64,000 bases of DNA, taken from the NCBI GenBank assembly GCA_963680875.1, contig OY804588.1, positions 59,222,369-59,286,368 of the forward strand. Direction: 5' to 3'. The stretch is from Bathymodiolus brooksi (lineage: Eukaryota; Mollusca; Bivalvia; Mytilida; Modiolidae). Of the stretch, positions 29,501 to 41,492 are shown piece after piece (positions within the stretch are counted from its first letter, which is position 1; each line of letters starts with the position of its first letter). The notes under the pieces were generated by a model. The model was given only the letters and a program-made list of their open reading frames with translations. It searched no databases and was not told where the DNA came from. Position numbers and translations under genes: made by a program.

Positions 29501-32500
29501 ACTGCACTATCAAAACTGCTCAGTATAAAATATGTGGGGGCCGGGCATGCTGTCATTACGGCATTGCTTTCCAGTTTAAAGTGTATTTCTGTTGTTCTTC
29601 TTTGTTTTATCATATACTTTTTTTCTCTAAATTTAGAAGAAACTAACCCCAAATAATAACAAAGAATTTGATGAAAGCTCTGATGATTACAGTGAAGATG
29701 AAGAAAGTCGGATGGTAGAAAAAGAAAAACTTTATAGATATTGTGACTTTTGTGATATTCAAGTAAGTGTCAGGAAAGAGACTAAGACAATTTGATATTG
29801 AATTCTGTCATCCAAATACATCCGTTTCAATTCAAATAAAATTATTCTATGAGTACCAAACAGGAAACTTTCATATTGTCAGGATTTACAACATGTGTTA
29901 ACTTGTAGAATGAAGATATATGTTATTCTCTGCGTCATGCTTTTAAAAGTCAACTAAGACGGTTGGGAAATGATAACTACTTACTGTGTTGTGTCAAACT
30001 AAAGTGTGCCCAAAATATTGAATCTGGTACAACTTCATTTAAGAGGGGCCATCACAATAAGTTATTTTTGGAGCATGAAGATATCATAAACAATTGAAGT
30101 ATTTGTTTGAGAATTATGACAACCCTCATCACTGCATTTTAATCATTGTACCCATTGTATTTTAACTCGAACTATATTTATTTCTTTACACACATTTTGA
30201 ACTTAGTGTGGTTCTATTTATGGGTTAACATTATTTTTAAATACTATTTTTCACAATAAGTTATATATTTTTGGAGCATGAAGATATCATAAACAATTGA
30301 AGTATTTGTTTAAGAATTACGACAGCCCTCGTCAAAGAAAGTAAAAACAAAAAATAAAGTTGTTTTATCTTAAAAAATCATTATAGCACATGTGTATATC
30401 AAACAGGAGAGAAAATAACTCACTCATTACTTTTAATAGCATCAAAAGTTATAAAGGTAATTATCAATTGTTTATCAATAAAAACAATTCCTGATTAAAT
30501 TTACGTAACTAATGGCTTTTGTGTTGTTCCCCACAAAATGACAATGACCTACATTTACCTTTGATTACCTGCACTATTGATATACAGTACTAAAATTTAT
30601 TTTCTATTTTTAGCAACCAATGAGAAGCAAGCATTGTGAAGATTGTAAAAAATGTGTGCGTAGATATGACCACCATTGTCCCTGGTTAGAAGCATGTGTT
30701 GGCGAGAAAAATCATAAATATTTCTGGATGTTTTTAGGTTTAATGTGCATACTTATCTTATGGACGTTTATAATTACATGGTATGTATATGCTTTTGTTG
30801 AGATTTATAGTATAACCATTCTTGCATTCTGTGATCAAGTTTTTCAGTGACTTGCGGCAGGTCTGTGATTTTCTCCAGGAATAACTCCGGTTTCCTCCAC
30901 TAATAAAACTGACCGCCACGATATAACTGAAATATTGTTGAAAGTGGCATTATACACCATACCCTTAACCCTACTATTCCATTCTGAATATTGAAATTAA
31001 ATCAAGAGTAATCGAACAGTGCAGTAATTCACAAATGCATATTTACGCTGGAGTGAATTACCATTGTTGTTCTGACAGTTAAGAGTGACATATTTTTAGT
31101 TATACTGTTGTTTATTACATAGATTTTACACTTTGGTTGCACTAATAAGACGTTTAAAACAGTGAAATTTTGTATTGTGACAATGTTGATGATGTGATGT
31201 CACTGTGAAATAAATGTTTTAATTCATATTTCATTGGATGAAATGCTACTTTCTAATTCACTTGGAAATGTCCTTATTTCACAGGCATCTATGTAATAAT
31301 GGAATTATATTTCAGCTGTGTTGTGTTGTTTTGACAGAATATTAATCAGTAACAGAAGTCTTATGATTAAAAGGGTTCATATTAGTGCAACCAAAGTGTT
31401 TTTGACATTTACATTCACTGAATATGGTACTGTTTTGACAACTATTTTACCTATTTTGTTCCTGTATTTAAATACTGTTATAGTGACAGCCGGTGACTTT
31501 GAACCGTAATGAGAGCGGGAGGTTTGGCGCTTTAAAATCTGATTCAACCCACCATTTCTTTAGAAATGCCTGTACCAAGTCAGGGTCATTACGGTTTTCA
31601 CAGTTTCCCGGTTGTTGACTGATTTGTCTGTTTATATAATTATGAGTTTTTACTTTCCTTTTGTAAGATTGCTCGGAGTTCGGTAATTTTGTTATTACCC
31701 TTACTGAAGATGTTATTGCTATCAATTTGCTGATTTTATTCCTTTTATCATTGGACAACAATAAATGGGGGAAAAAATGTGCCATTTTGTTTGCAAATTT
31801 AGAAAATAATTAAAGGGGTGTTTACTGTTACTGTGCTATTATTACCTGTGAATATACACACTAAATTGTCATGTTATTACACCTGTACATGTCCAATAAT
31901 CCTGGTAAAAAAGGATGATTATGTATATATCTATGTACAGAGAAACTAGTCTAATCCGAACCTCAATGGGTCTAATTTTTGTATTTGGAATAGACAGGTG
32001 TTTGGTTTATCCAGGTTGAATTAACTTACCGGTAGATGTCCTAAATTGGAACTTTATCAAAAGTTGAGTTTATACAGGATTTCAGTTTATTCAGGATTTT
32101 AGACAGGCTTCACAGTATATACAGTTGAACTTTGGAAACTTGAACTCGGATGACCGGAATTGTTTTTTAAGTCCCGTAAATTTTTGCCGTTAATTCCGTA
32201 ATAATAAATCAGTTCAATTTACTGTTTTAAACTTGATCTTCAATTCATCCGTAAATGTCAAATGTTTAATGAACTACTGTATCCACAAAGAAGAAAATTT
32301 CATTTAGTGAGTGAGTGATTTACCCCGAATGAGCAATTCCACACTTATATCATGGTGAGAACAAGATACATTCAGTGATATCTGCTTTATACAAGACCAA
32401 CACACTTAGTTGGATCTTTAGTGCTACCTCACTGAAACAAAAGTCTGCGAGTAGACATATCGCTTCACTCTGGCACGTTATTCTGATTCCAAGCCAACCA

Positions 32501-34103
32501 GTCTGCTATTTCTCCTTATTGCTATATAATTAGCGGATAAGCAACAAATATCAATATAATAATATTCATAGTAATAAATATTTTATGCCTAAAGCATTTT
32601 TTATTTAAATATTGTGTATTTTATTATATTTAAGTGGAATATTTATATTTGAACTAGTGCAATATACATTTTATCAGTATATTTTTTTTTTTGGAGGGGG
32701 GGGAGGAAAGAACATAATTGACTAATATTCTTCTCTTCAGCCATTTTTGCCAGCAAAATATGACTTGTATATTCCAAAAATCTAGATATATTGTATGTCA
32801 TGTTCTATTTGACTCTTGTCACTCCCTGTACTTTTACTGCAGGCCATATCTGACTACGTTTTGTAGATGTTCACTGGAAATATTCTTTACGAATGTGTGT
32901 TACTTTCTCATTGCGTTCCTCCGGTAGAATTTCTTCAAAATCTGCATTTTACAGCAGCCTGACGAAATCATCTTCCGCCATTTTTATTTTCCAAATGACA
33001 AATGATGCAATAAATTTAAGACCAATTTTGGAATGCATCAGTACTTTTCCGAAAATGACGATACTTAACGTGCTAATACAAGGATATATTGCACGATCAT
33101 TTTCCATAGAAATTAATAGGAAAATATTTATTATTATATAATGAAATAATATATTTTATTTTAGTGGGTTTATAACCAATTAAAATAAATTCCCCTCCTA
33201 CCTACCCAGAAAGAAAATGATGTGTCGTTAAAACAGGACACCAACAACAATTAGTCAAAGCTGCTCATGCAATCACCTCTATTAAGGGGTACCATACACT
33301 ACAGGGAGATAACTCTTTAAAATCAGTTGAATGTTTTGATCATATGATGTTTGTATGCAGATTTCAAGCATCTCGGTGATCAAAACCACAGAGAGAAAAG
33401 CTGCTATGTGGCTAGTGAATTTATAGCTCTGAGTCTGTTGGTTGGAATTTGTTAAAATTTTAATATTTATTACAGTGGATGTATTCAAACACACTGCCAA
33501 AAAAATAAGAAAATTAAACGAGCAGATCAAATTTTACCTGAAGTGTATGGTACCACCTTAAGCAGTTACCTGTATTAAAACGTCATCTTTTTCTTAAATG
33601 ACTTGCGACAGGTCAGTGGTTTTCTCTGGGTACTCCGGTTTCCTCCACCAATCAAACTGACTGCCACGATATAACTGAAATATTGTTGAAAGTGGCATTA
33701 AACACCATAATCCAAACTATGACTGTATTTAATAAGATGATTAATTAAATAATTGTATTTCTATTTCAGGACTACATTTAAATTTGAGTTACGGTGGGGA
33801 GATTGGTTCGTGTCTAATATCGTTCTTCTAATAGATATATTAGTGTTAGTCATTGGAGGATTCAGTGGGGTCGGATTATTTTGTTTCCATAGTTACCTTA
33901 TGATTCAAGGATTAACAACATGGGAAGTTGCTTCAAGGGAGAGAATTACATACCTCAAATATTTAGACGACGACTTCAACCCGTTTGACGAGGGCTGCTT
34001 TAGAAATATTTATTATTTTTTGACAAACGTGAAAGTAAAACGATGGGAAGTTACATATAAAAAGAAAGCAAATATTAGGAAGTGTAAAAAAGATATTGTT
34101 TAA
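26481..34103 (+). CDS. ZDHHC12: DHHC palmitoyltransferase, ZDHHC12-like, five coding exons
   Basis: The CDS joins 26481-26586, 28189-28319, 29637-29762, 30614-30780 and 33770-34103: 864 nt, 287 aa. All junctions are GT-AG and phases agree (1, 0, 0, 2). It is an integral membrane S-acyltransferase that moves palmitate from acyl-CoA to cysteines of target proteins; ZDHHC12 in mammals acts at ER/Golgi membranes. Residues 14-31 and 47-70 are the first two membrane segments, followed by DPG. An acidic linker (80-110) leads into the cysteine-rich domain (C115 to about 155), with DHHC at 140-143 as the active site. Segments 3 and 4 are near 157-177 and 191-215. TTWE is at 226-229. Human ZDHHC12 is 267 aa with the same plan, including 'VRT.HT' and 'ITYL....NPFD.G..RN'. 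An acceptor right before the start implies an upstream non-coding exon. Confidence 0.9.
27026..27595. mobile_element. 570-bp element with imperfect inverted ends, in ZDHHC12 intron 1
   Basis: The left end 'cgcttgtttcgaatcatgtc' and 'gacttccggtgt'-like blocks recur inverted at the right end ('gattcgaaacaagcgcatta', 'gacaccggaagtcaagtgcc'). Inside, 27194-27219 holds ATG GAG ATG followed by a perfect GAG|GTAAGT donor. I find no matching transposase. Its phase does not fit ZDHHC12 exon 2. Confidence 0.65.
27885..28136 (+). repeat. SINE family 1, full length
   Basis: Head 'gtggtcatgatggtatggta', B box 'gagttcaaatcccgttgatg', middle 'gcggcaggtcggtag', tail 'aactgaaatattgttgaaag'. It ends about 50 bp before ZDHHC12 exon 2. 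Confidence 0.8.
28189..28319 (+). CDS. ZDHHC12: ZDHHC12-like exon 2 (second membrane segment, DPG)
   Basis: The acceptor is aatattttcag|TGTTGAAG and the donor is CAAAAG|GTAATA. It encodes '[17 protein letters not shown]...[12 protein letters not shown]'. The DPG motif after the second membrane segment is a family hallmark. Confidence 0.88.
28271..28410 (+). repeat. Tandem duplication of the end of ZDHHC12 exon 2 with its splice donor
   Basis: 28271-28327 (tactacatggcctgttt...aaaacaaaaggtaat) is repeated about 82 bp downstream at 28353-28408 (tattacatgatctgttt...aaaacaaaaggtaat). The second copy keeps a donor-like site but has an in-frame TAA before it. Confidence 0.6.
29070..29256 (-). repeat. 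SINE family 1, with internal deletion
   Basis: Tail and head are both present in reverse order, but the 'gacctgtcgcaagtcactg' block is missing ('gagtactgacaactttatca'). ZDHHC12 intron 2. Confidence 0.7.
29637..29762 (+). CDS. ZDHHC12: ZDHHC12-like exon 3 (acidic linker, start of CRD)
   Basis: The acceptor is tctctaaatttag|AAGAAA and the donor is ATTCAA|GTAAGT; 42 codons in phase 0. It encodes a charged linker ([17 protein letters not shown]), then '[10 protein letters not shown]', the first zinc-binding cysteines of the CRD. Confidence 0.88.
30038..30340 (+). repeat. Direct repeat of about 90 bp, 210 bp apart
   Basis: The block 'cacaataagtta...tttttggagcatgaagatat' with 'acaattgaagtatttgttt' and 'gacaaccctcatc'/'gacagccctcgtc' occurs at 30052-30132 and 30253-30335. 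ZDHHC12 intron 3. Confidence 0.7.
30614..30780 (+). CDS. ZDHHC12: ZDHHC12-like exon 4 (DHHC active site)
   Basis: The acceptor is ctatttttag|CAACCA and the donor is ATTACATG|GTATGT. It encodes '[20 protein letters not shown]...HCPW', then '[11 protein letters not shown]' and the third membrane segment. All catalytic and zinc-binding residues are present. A Trp codon is split at the 3' end. Confidence 0.95.
30826..30974 (+). repeat. SINE family 1, 3' half
   Basis: 'gacttgcggcaggtctgtga', 'ggtttcctccactaataaaa' and the usual tail. It starts only 45 bp after ZDHHC12 exon 4. Confidence 0.75.
31486..31710 (+). repeat. Mussel-type repeat with TGCCTGTACCAAGTCAGG
   Basis: 'cccaccatttctttagaaa' then TGCCTGTACCAAGTCAGG and 'ttcggtaattttgttattac'. 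It is over 90 per cent identical by eye to 55583-55765, and a diverged copy lies at 36945-37180. Confidence 0.7.
31711..32308. other. ZDHHC12 intron 4 sequence, old repeat debris
   Basis: Phrases such as 'ctaatccgaacctcaatggg' and 'ggtttatccaggttgaatta' look like an old dispersed repeat, without a second copy here. No ORF. Confidence 0.35.
32309..32540 (-). repeat. SINE family 2
   Basis: 'gagtgagtgatttacccc', 'catggtgagaacaagatac', 'tagtgctacctcactgaaac' and 'cagtctgctatttctcctt' follow the family order. Confidence 0.6.
33596..33712 (+). repeat. SINE family 1, 3' half
   Basis: It starts 'gacttgcgacaggtcagtgg' and runs to 'gcattaaacaccataatcc'. It ends 57 bp before ZDHHC12 exon 5. Confidence 0.78.
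33770..34103 (+). CDS. ZDHHC12: ZDHHC12-like exon 5 (fourth membrane segment, TTWE, stop)
   Basis: The acceptor is gtatttctatttcag|GACTAC. It encodes a fourth hydrophobic segment, '[15 protein letters not shown]', '[15 protein letters not shown]' and a lysine-rich C-terminus. TAA at 34101-34103. Confidence 0.92.
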
Positions 34104-34452
34104 ATGGTGTAAACTCAACGTTGCGGCACTTGAATTTTTACATACGTTTGTTTTGGGTTGTCACAGATTCATCCAATTAATCATGTAATATTCATAGCAT
34201 ATGAGTGATAATGTGCATCAAGACCTATTGTTTTTAGCGATATCGTCATAATAAGTTTGACATTTATACTGACCGAAATTGTTAATATTCAGTACATGTA
34301 ATTGTATCAGATTCAATTCATTGATAGTAACAATATCACTTGATGAGATGAAAGGAAAAATATCCAAATTGCAGATAAATATATAATATCATTGATTTGT
34401 TTTGTAAGAATGGATTTCTCATAGGAATATCTCAATTGTTGATAAATAGCAT

Positions 34453-34573
34453 CTGTGACGTGTGACAGGTCGGTGGTTTTCTCTGGGTACTCCGGTTTCC
34501 TCTACCAATAAAACTGACCGCCACGATATAACTGAAATATTGTTGAAAGTGGAATTAAACACCATAAACCAAC
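34453..34573 (+). repeat. SINE family 1, 3' half, in the ZDHHC12 3' UTR region
   Basis: 'gtgacaggtcggtggttttc', 'tttcctctaccaataaaact' and the tail 'ggaattaaacaccataaacc'. It lies between the stop codon and the first AATAAA. Confidence 0.78.
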
Positions 34574-34660
34574 CATCATAAAAGACATGTTCAAAGCTAA
34601 AATTTTTGTAGAATTAATCACTACGCATGTTTTTATGACCTCATAAATACATATGTACAC

Positions 34661-34666
34661 AATAAA
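34661..34666 (+). terminator. Candidate polyadenylation signal AATAAA for ZDHHC12
   Basis: A canonical AATAAA about 560 bp after the stop codon. Other sites cannot be excluded. Confidence 0.4.
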
Positions 34667-34779
34667 TGATTTCTAAAATGATCTATGAAATGCTACAGAA
34701 ATGACTGCCATACAATTAAAAGTAATTTGTTTTCTAATCTACATATCAATGGTCAAAACCATAGATATGGATACAGCTC

Positions 34780-35110
34780 AAAACAAACGCTCAGACCTTA
34801 CGCCCATAAAACTATCTAGTACGAGTTTCGTACTCGTACTCCAAAAATCATCCAATCAGAATGCTGTATTTATTGGAAATGACACTCCGATTGGATGTTT
34901 TTCAAGTTCGAGTACAAAATTTGTAATTTAAGGTTTTATGACAGTGAGAGCAGATATTGTTAGTCCAACTTTATTACTCATATACCAAATGTATGCAGTC
35001 AGATCTCTGTATATGCTGGATGTGTACAGTGTTCTGATTGCACATTTTTCAAGTTGGAGTATTAAAATCGTACTCGAAAAATATTTGATCGTAAGGCTTG
35101 ACTTTGCTAT
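34780..35110. repeat. Foldback-like element with repeated 'cgagtac' blocks
   Basis: 'gtacgagtttcgtactcgta', 'caatcagaatgctgt' and 'ttttcaagttcgagtac' recur in direct and inverted form to 35093 ('gttctgattgcaca', 'caagttggagtattaaaatc', 'gtactcgaaaaa'). Boundaries are uncertain. Confidence 0.45.
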
Positions 35111-36284
35111 TTTAAATACATGTACTTGTGTTTGTGTGGTTAAGGGACCAAAATACAATGACAAATGATGTTGCATAATAATTATGGATCATTCATGTAC
35201 CCAAATCATGTATTTTGTTATATAGAAAATTCTCACACTTTTCTTTCATTTCAGTAAAAAAGGGTTGATGTGATTGTGATAATTAACCAATATTATGTGA
35301 TTTTTTATCCAATTCAGAAATGTTTCTTTGAGTTGAAATATTTGCTTTAGAAATTATTGTATGTTTATTAGCAGGTCAAATACAAAACTGTACATGTTGA
35401 TCCCATAAGACAAGAAACCTAATTATATTTTTTTTGTAATTCTACTAACATTCCTTTTAAATAAATTTGTTTGATTGGTTCACTTTTACATAATTGGTAT
35501 TTTATATGTGTTAAGAATTAAATTGTGGTTGTACAAATGTATAATGGTATGATATTGTCCATCTTCTGAATCCGTCGACTGATGAGTTCTGTCCCCTGGC
35601 TCATACGCTCCTTAGCTTACGTGATAATGCATCTTGAGACAGATTAATCAGTCTATAGACAGTGGATTTCTATGCTCTTCATTTATTAGCGATTTTCATA
35701 ATATTTGATGACGTCACACATTTATTTAATTCAGGCCAAGTTTGGATTTGGAGATTCTGACCATTTTCATATATCCATAGGGATTCTGATCCTGTTTTGT
35801 TTATCCAAAAGAATATCACTTTTAAATTTTTTTTTTTTTTTTTTGTGTAATCTACGAATGTATGCATTTAAAATAAAATTTGAAGCTGAAAATATTTAGG
35901 GTCATGTTAAATGTATAAATACAATCCAAAGGACCAAAATTATTGAACTCTTGCTGTAGATGAATGATCATTAGGTGGGTCGTTTTGGTTTTTGTTTTGA
36001 CGCAGATGAACAATGCTGGCTATTGAGATCATCTGATTTAGAGTTACTTCCCTTTAATTGTGAAAATGACAGAAGTTTACTGTGATATTATTTCCTTAGT
36101 TTTCTTTGTAAAAATTTTACTAACATTTTTATGCTTGATCTATTATCATCAATTGACCTTTATAGTCATGGGCACCTAGTTAGTACCAGCTTAAGGACAC
36201 AGACTCATGTTGATATACCCTTTGATTTTAATATAGTGCTTAACAATAACAGATGCTCAATGAATTTCTTTGTATTTTCTTTAG

Positions 36285-36645
36285 AATAGACCTTTTGCAC
36301 ATTTCTGACATTGATTCTAAAAATTATACATTTGACAGGAGTTATTTCCCTTTAAGGCAGACAAAAGGATCCCATTTCATGTAACGTTTAATAAAAATAA
36401 TATTTTTTTTTTCCACTTTGTCTGTTTTAAATTTAAATGTTGTAACAACTTGTGAATTTTCTATTTGCACTGTTTTTTTTATTAAGGTTCAAATCTACAC
36501 AAATTATGAGAAAATTATACTCAAATTTGTTGTCCATTCCATTGCTCTTGATAAACCTTGTACCATTTTGGCCGACATAACTCATATAAAATATGTATAA
36601 AAACATAATTTTATAAACAAATCAGGAATGTGTAAAAGGTCTATT
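36285..36645. mobile_element. 361-bp MITE with 24-bp inverted ends
   Basis: aatagaccttttgcacattt (from 36285) is matched by aaatg..like 'gaatgtgtaaaaggtctatt' (to 36645). The 24-bp ends agree at 22 positions in inverted orientation. The interior is AT-rich and non-coding. TA lies at each boundary, which would fit a TA target, but this is ambiguous. Confidence 0.65.
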
Positions 36646-36944
36646 AATTTGTTTTACTTCAGATTTTTTTCACGTTTTCTATCTGTGATCATTATGCATG
36701 ATTTCATGTAATTTTTTTGTATAGTTAATAAAGAATTGTTGAATTTGTTTTATATTTAAATTATGATATTTTGAAATAAAATAAGACATAAATATAAATA
36801 TAAATATAAAAAAGATATAAAAAATAATTATAAAGCTTGCTGAACCAAATGGAATCAAACATGGCAAGAAAGATCTTGTTTCTGCTAAAAGTTATGAAGG
36901 TTGGCATTTTACTCACATTTGCAAAACATGTGCATGAGTGCATC

Positions 36945-37180
36945 AATTCACTAAAAGAGGAGGTTTGGGGCTGTAAAACTAGTTTAATCCCACCACTTTT
37001 TAACTGAAGTACCTGCACCAAGTCAGGAAAGTGAGCGGTCATGTATTTCTATGGTAGGGTATCGAATTTGCCTCTTTCTACGATTTTTGCATTGGATTTT
37101 GGAACTGTTCGTTTTATTACAAATCATTTGGACTTGTACTTTCAGAGGTAAAAATTGTATAAGACACAGCGGATCAAAAA
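36945..37180 (+). repeat. Diverged copy of the TGCCTGTACCAAGTCAGG repeat
   Basis: 'cccaccactttttaactgaa' then 'tacctgcaccaagtcaggaa' in the same order as 31486 and 55583. Confidence 0.6.
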
Positions 37181-37251
37181 CAAGAATTGGCCATGAGGAA
37201 AATTTGTAGAGGGTCTCACATACATGAGTTGTACTAAGTTTATAATTTTGG

Positions 37252-37340
37252 TTGGTTTGGTTTGGTGTTTGATGTTTAACGCCACTTTCAACAATATTTC
37301 AGTTATATCGTGGTGGTCAGGTTTATTGATGGAAGTAGAA
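37252..37340 (-). repeat. SINE family 1, tail fragment
   Basis: 'gatgtttaacgccactttca', 'acaatatttcagttatatcg', 'tggtggtcaggtttattgat'. Confidence 0.7.
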
Positions 37341-37599
37341 ATTTTTGACTTAAGGTCTCTGAAGAGAATATTAGTAGCTTAACTGATACATTGTCTGTAC
37401 ACTTTTACATTTCAACTTCTTTGTTTGAAACGATTCATGTGCCAATTAAACTCAGACTGTGTAGGAATATTCATTGGATGGTTTTTTTACAGTTTTTTTT
37501 TTGCTCTGATCAGATATTCATGACAGAAACAAGAAACAAGAGCCTCCAGCATGCCAAAAGAGGGTGCTGTGTGTCCTGTAATTTTTTATGTAGAGTATT

Positions 37600-37850
37600 T
37601 ATTTTTAAGCAAAATTTGATGATTTTTAGCTCTATTTCGATCACTTAGCATCCGTCGTCGTAGTGGTGTCATCTTTTGTTGTCTGTAAACTTTACATTTT
37701 AACCCATTTTTCAAATATCACTGGTCCCTTTGAAAGTCCAATATGGCTGCTAGGACCAATTATGGTTTCTGATTGATTGAAATTTCAAAAATCTTCTTCT
37801 CTGAAACCACATGTGGGGTGGAAATATTCAATATTTTTGTATGGCTTGCT
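37600..37850 (-). repeat. Fragment of the composite element (reverse orientation)
   Basis: 'tttttagctc', 'agcatccgtcgtcgtagtgg', 'gtctgtaaactttacatttt' and 'cttcttctctgaaaccac' are the end and monomer blocks of 5958-7833 in reverse complement. Confidence 0.6.
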
Positions 37851-37993
37851 TACAGAAGAGATTACTATGTGTCTTAAGACTTGTTAAGTTCTTTCTAATG
37901 GTAAAATCTTCTTTAACTCTTCTAAGAAAATTCTTAATGGGCCAATGCAGCTTTCCTTGAAGACAGAATATTCTCAAATCTTAATGATTGATT

Positions 37994-38254
37994 GATTGAT
38001 TTTTGGTATTTAACGCCACTGTCAGCAATATTTCAGCTATATCATGGCGACCAGTTTTAATGGTGGAAGAAGCCGGAGAACCCAGAGAGAACCATGGGCA
38101 AGCAACTGGTAAACTTTATCACTTGCAGCTGCGAGTCGAGTGCACCATGTTTTTTAAATTTACAAAGCCGGGTACGAACCCACTCTGTATTGGTGATAGG
38201 CTTGTATGAGTTGTTGGGTAATCCAACTAGCTAACTCATTGAGCCACCCTGTCC
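37994..38254 (-). repeat. SINE family 3
   Basis: The same order as 13490-13745, including 'gcagctgcgagtcgagtgca' and 'ctaactcattgagccaccct'. Confidence 0.7.
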
Positions 38255-38455
38255 TTTGATAAATGGGAAGTTGACTATTGGGAAAAGTAAAGTCATCACA
38301 TTGTTGGGTTTTGTTTTCAATCTTCCTCCGTTGTTGATTTCAGGATGAAGGTCAAGGCAATAAGCAGGTTTTTGAGTGTTTGTAGTATCCTTTACCTCAA
38401 ACTCAATTGGATACGAGATTCAAATAATCACTGAATCAAGAATAGTTCAGCGACA

Positions 38456-38932
38456 AAACATCATCTATAAAGCAGAAGCAGACTAATTTTTTACATTTAT
38501 TCTTGGGAAGCTCTTAAAGGAAGTCTGTTTCGTAAGCGTTTATAAACAAATCAGCGATTAGTGGAACACAAATTGTACCCATTTGAAACCAATCGAGTTT
38601 TTTTTAAACACTAGTCCACTAAGCTGGACAAATAGGCCGATGTCGATAAAAAAAATCTACCATTTGAATGATCTCATCCTGTTTATATTTATTATTAAAT
38701 CTGAGTGACTTTTGACAAAGTAAGAAGAGTTTGAAGATACCAAAAGGGACAATCAGAATCCGTAATTCGAAGGGCAGACAACACAATGACCAAAAGAAAA
38801 AAGGACAAAATAACACAACAATCTACAAAAGTAAACACTACACAGAAAATTAAAGATCGAATTACACTAATTACCCCACTATCAAAATATGTACTTCACT
38901 AAAATAACAGATAGAAATAATATGTGAAAATG
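38456..38932 (+). repeat. 477-bp direct repeat, left copy, flanking the 21-bp satellite
   Basis: From 'aaacatcatctataaagc' to 'atatgtgaaaatg'. It is almost identical to 41493-41970. Inner parts ('aagggacaatcagaatccgt', 'cacaatgaccaaaagaaaaa') belong to the mussel-type element of 1-450 and 52930. The minus-strand 65-codon frame within is a by-product. Confidence 0.9.
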
Positions 38933-39008
38933 TGTTATTATGTCAACATAGGTAATAAGGCCACCACCAGAAGAGTAACACGGTGGATGCCAATAGTGGA
39001 GCAGGAAC

Positions 39009-41492
39009 AGACATACGAAAACACATGACAGACATACGAAAACACATGACATATATACGGAAACACATGACAGACATACGAAAACACATGACAGACATAC
39101 GAAAACACATGACATATATACGGAAACACATGACAGACATACGAAAACACATGACAGACATATGAAAACACATGACATCCATACGGAAAAAAATGACAGA
39201 CATACGAAAACACATGACAGACATGAAAACACATGACAGATATACGAAAACACATGACATACATACGAAAACACATGACAGACATACGAAAACACATGAC
39301 ATACATACAAAAACTTATGACAGACATACGAAAACATATGACAGACATACGAAAACATATGACAGACATACGAAAACACATGACATACATACGAAAACAC
39401 ATGACAGCCATACGAAAACACATGACAGACATATGAAAACACATGACAGACATACGAAAACACATGATATACATAAGAAAACACATGACATACATACGAA
39501 AACACATGACATACATACAAAAACACATGACAGACATACAAAAACACATGACAGACATACGAAAACACATGATATACATACGAAAACACATGACATACAT
39601 ACAAAATCACATGACAGACATACAAAACACATGATATACATACGAAAACACATGACATACATACGAAAAAACATGACAGCCATACCAAAAAACATGACAG
39701 CCATACGAAAACACATGACATACATACGAAAACACATGACAGACATACAAAAACACATGACATACATACGAAAACACATGACAGACATACGAAAACACAT
39801 GACAGCCATATGAAAACACATGACATACATACGAAAACACATGACATACATACGAAAACACATGACAGACATACGAAAACACATGACATACATACGAAAA
39901 CACATGACAGACATACGAAAACACATGACAGACATACGAAAACATATGAAGACGTACGAAAACACATGACAGACATACGAAAACACATGATATACATACG
40001 AAAACACATGACATACATACAAAAACACATGACAGACATACAAAAACACATGATATACATACGAAAACACATGACAGACATACGAAAACACATGACAGAT
40101 GTACGAAAACACGTGACAGACATACGAAAACACATGATATACATACGAAAACACATGACATACATACGAAAACACATGACAGACATACGAAAACACATGA
40201 CAGACATACGAAAACACATGATATACATACGAAAACACATGACATACATACAAAAACACATGACAGACATACAAAAACACATGATATACATACGAAAACA
40301 CATGACATACATACGAAAAAACATGACAGCCATACGAAAACACATGACAGTCATACGAAAACACATGACATACATACGAAAACCCATGACATACATACAA
40401 AAACACATGACATACATACGAAAACACATGACAGACATACGAAAACACATGACATACATACGAAAACACATGACAGCCATACGAAAACACATGACAGACA
40501 TACGAAAACACATGACATACATACGAAAACACATGACATACATACGAAAACACATGACAGACATATGAAAACACATGACAGACATATGAAAACACATGAC
40601 ATACATACGAAAACACATGACAGACATACGAAAACACATGACAGACATACGAAAACATATGACAGACGTACGAAAACACATGACAGACATACGAAAACAC
40701 ATGATATACATACGAAAACACATGACATACATACAAAAACACATGACAGACATACGAAAACACATGATATACATATGAAAACACATGACAGACATACGAA
40801 AACACATTACAGACGTATGAAAACACATGACAGACATACAAAAACACATGACAGACATACAAAAACACATGATATACATACGAAAACACATGACAGACAT
40901 ACGAAAACACATGACAGACATACAAAAACACATGACAGACATACGAAAACACATGACATACATACGAAAAAACATGACAGACATACGAAAACACATGACA
41001 GACATACGAAAACACATGACAGACATACGAAAACACATGACATACATACGAAAACACATGACAGACATACGAAAACACATGACAGACATATAAAAACACA
41101 TGATATACATACAAAAACACATGACATACATACGAAAACACATGACAGACATTCGAAAACACATGACATACATACAAAAACACATGACAGACATACGAAA
41201 ACACATGACATACATACGAAAACATATGACAGACATTCGAAAACACATGACATACATACAAAAACACATGACAGACATACGAAAACACATGACAGACATA
41301 CGAAAACACATGACAGACATACGAAAAAAACATGACTTCCATACGAAAACACATGACAGACATACGAAAACGCATGACAGACATACGAAAACACATGACA
41401 GACATACGAAAACACATGATATACATACAAAAACACATGACAGACATACGAAAACACATGACAGACATTCGAAAACACATGATATACATACG
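39009..41492 (+). repeat. 21-bp satellite, first array (about 118 units)
   Basis: The core 'acatacgaaaacacatg' plus a 4-base linker (mainly acag or acat) repeats every 21 bp. As 21 is a multiple of three and the unit lacks stops, very long frames run on both strands (up to 812 codons, heptapeptide MSVMCFR or CHVFSYV on the minus strand, HTKTHDR on the plus). These are artefacts of the period. Common variants (cgaaaa/caaaaa, caca/cata) are mixed along the array. Confidence 0.95.

Noticed and set aside
38619..38816. 65-codon hydrophobic ORF, repeated at 41648-41854
   Set aside because: It lies in the 477-bp direct repeat derived from a dispersed element; related frames appear wherever that element occurs (for example 54375-54581).
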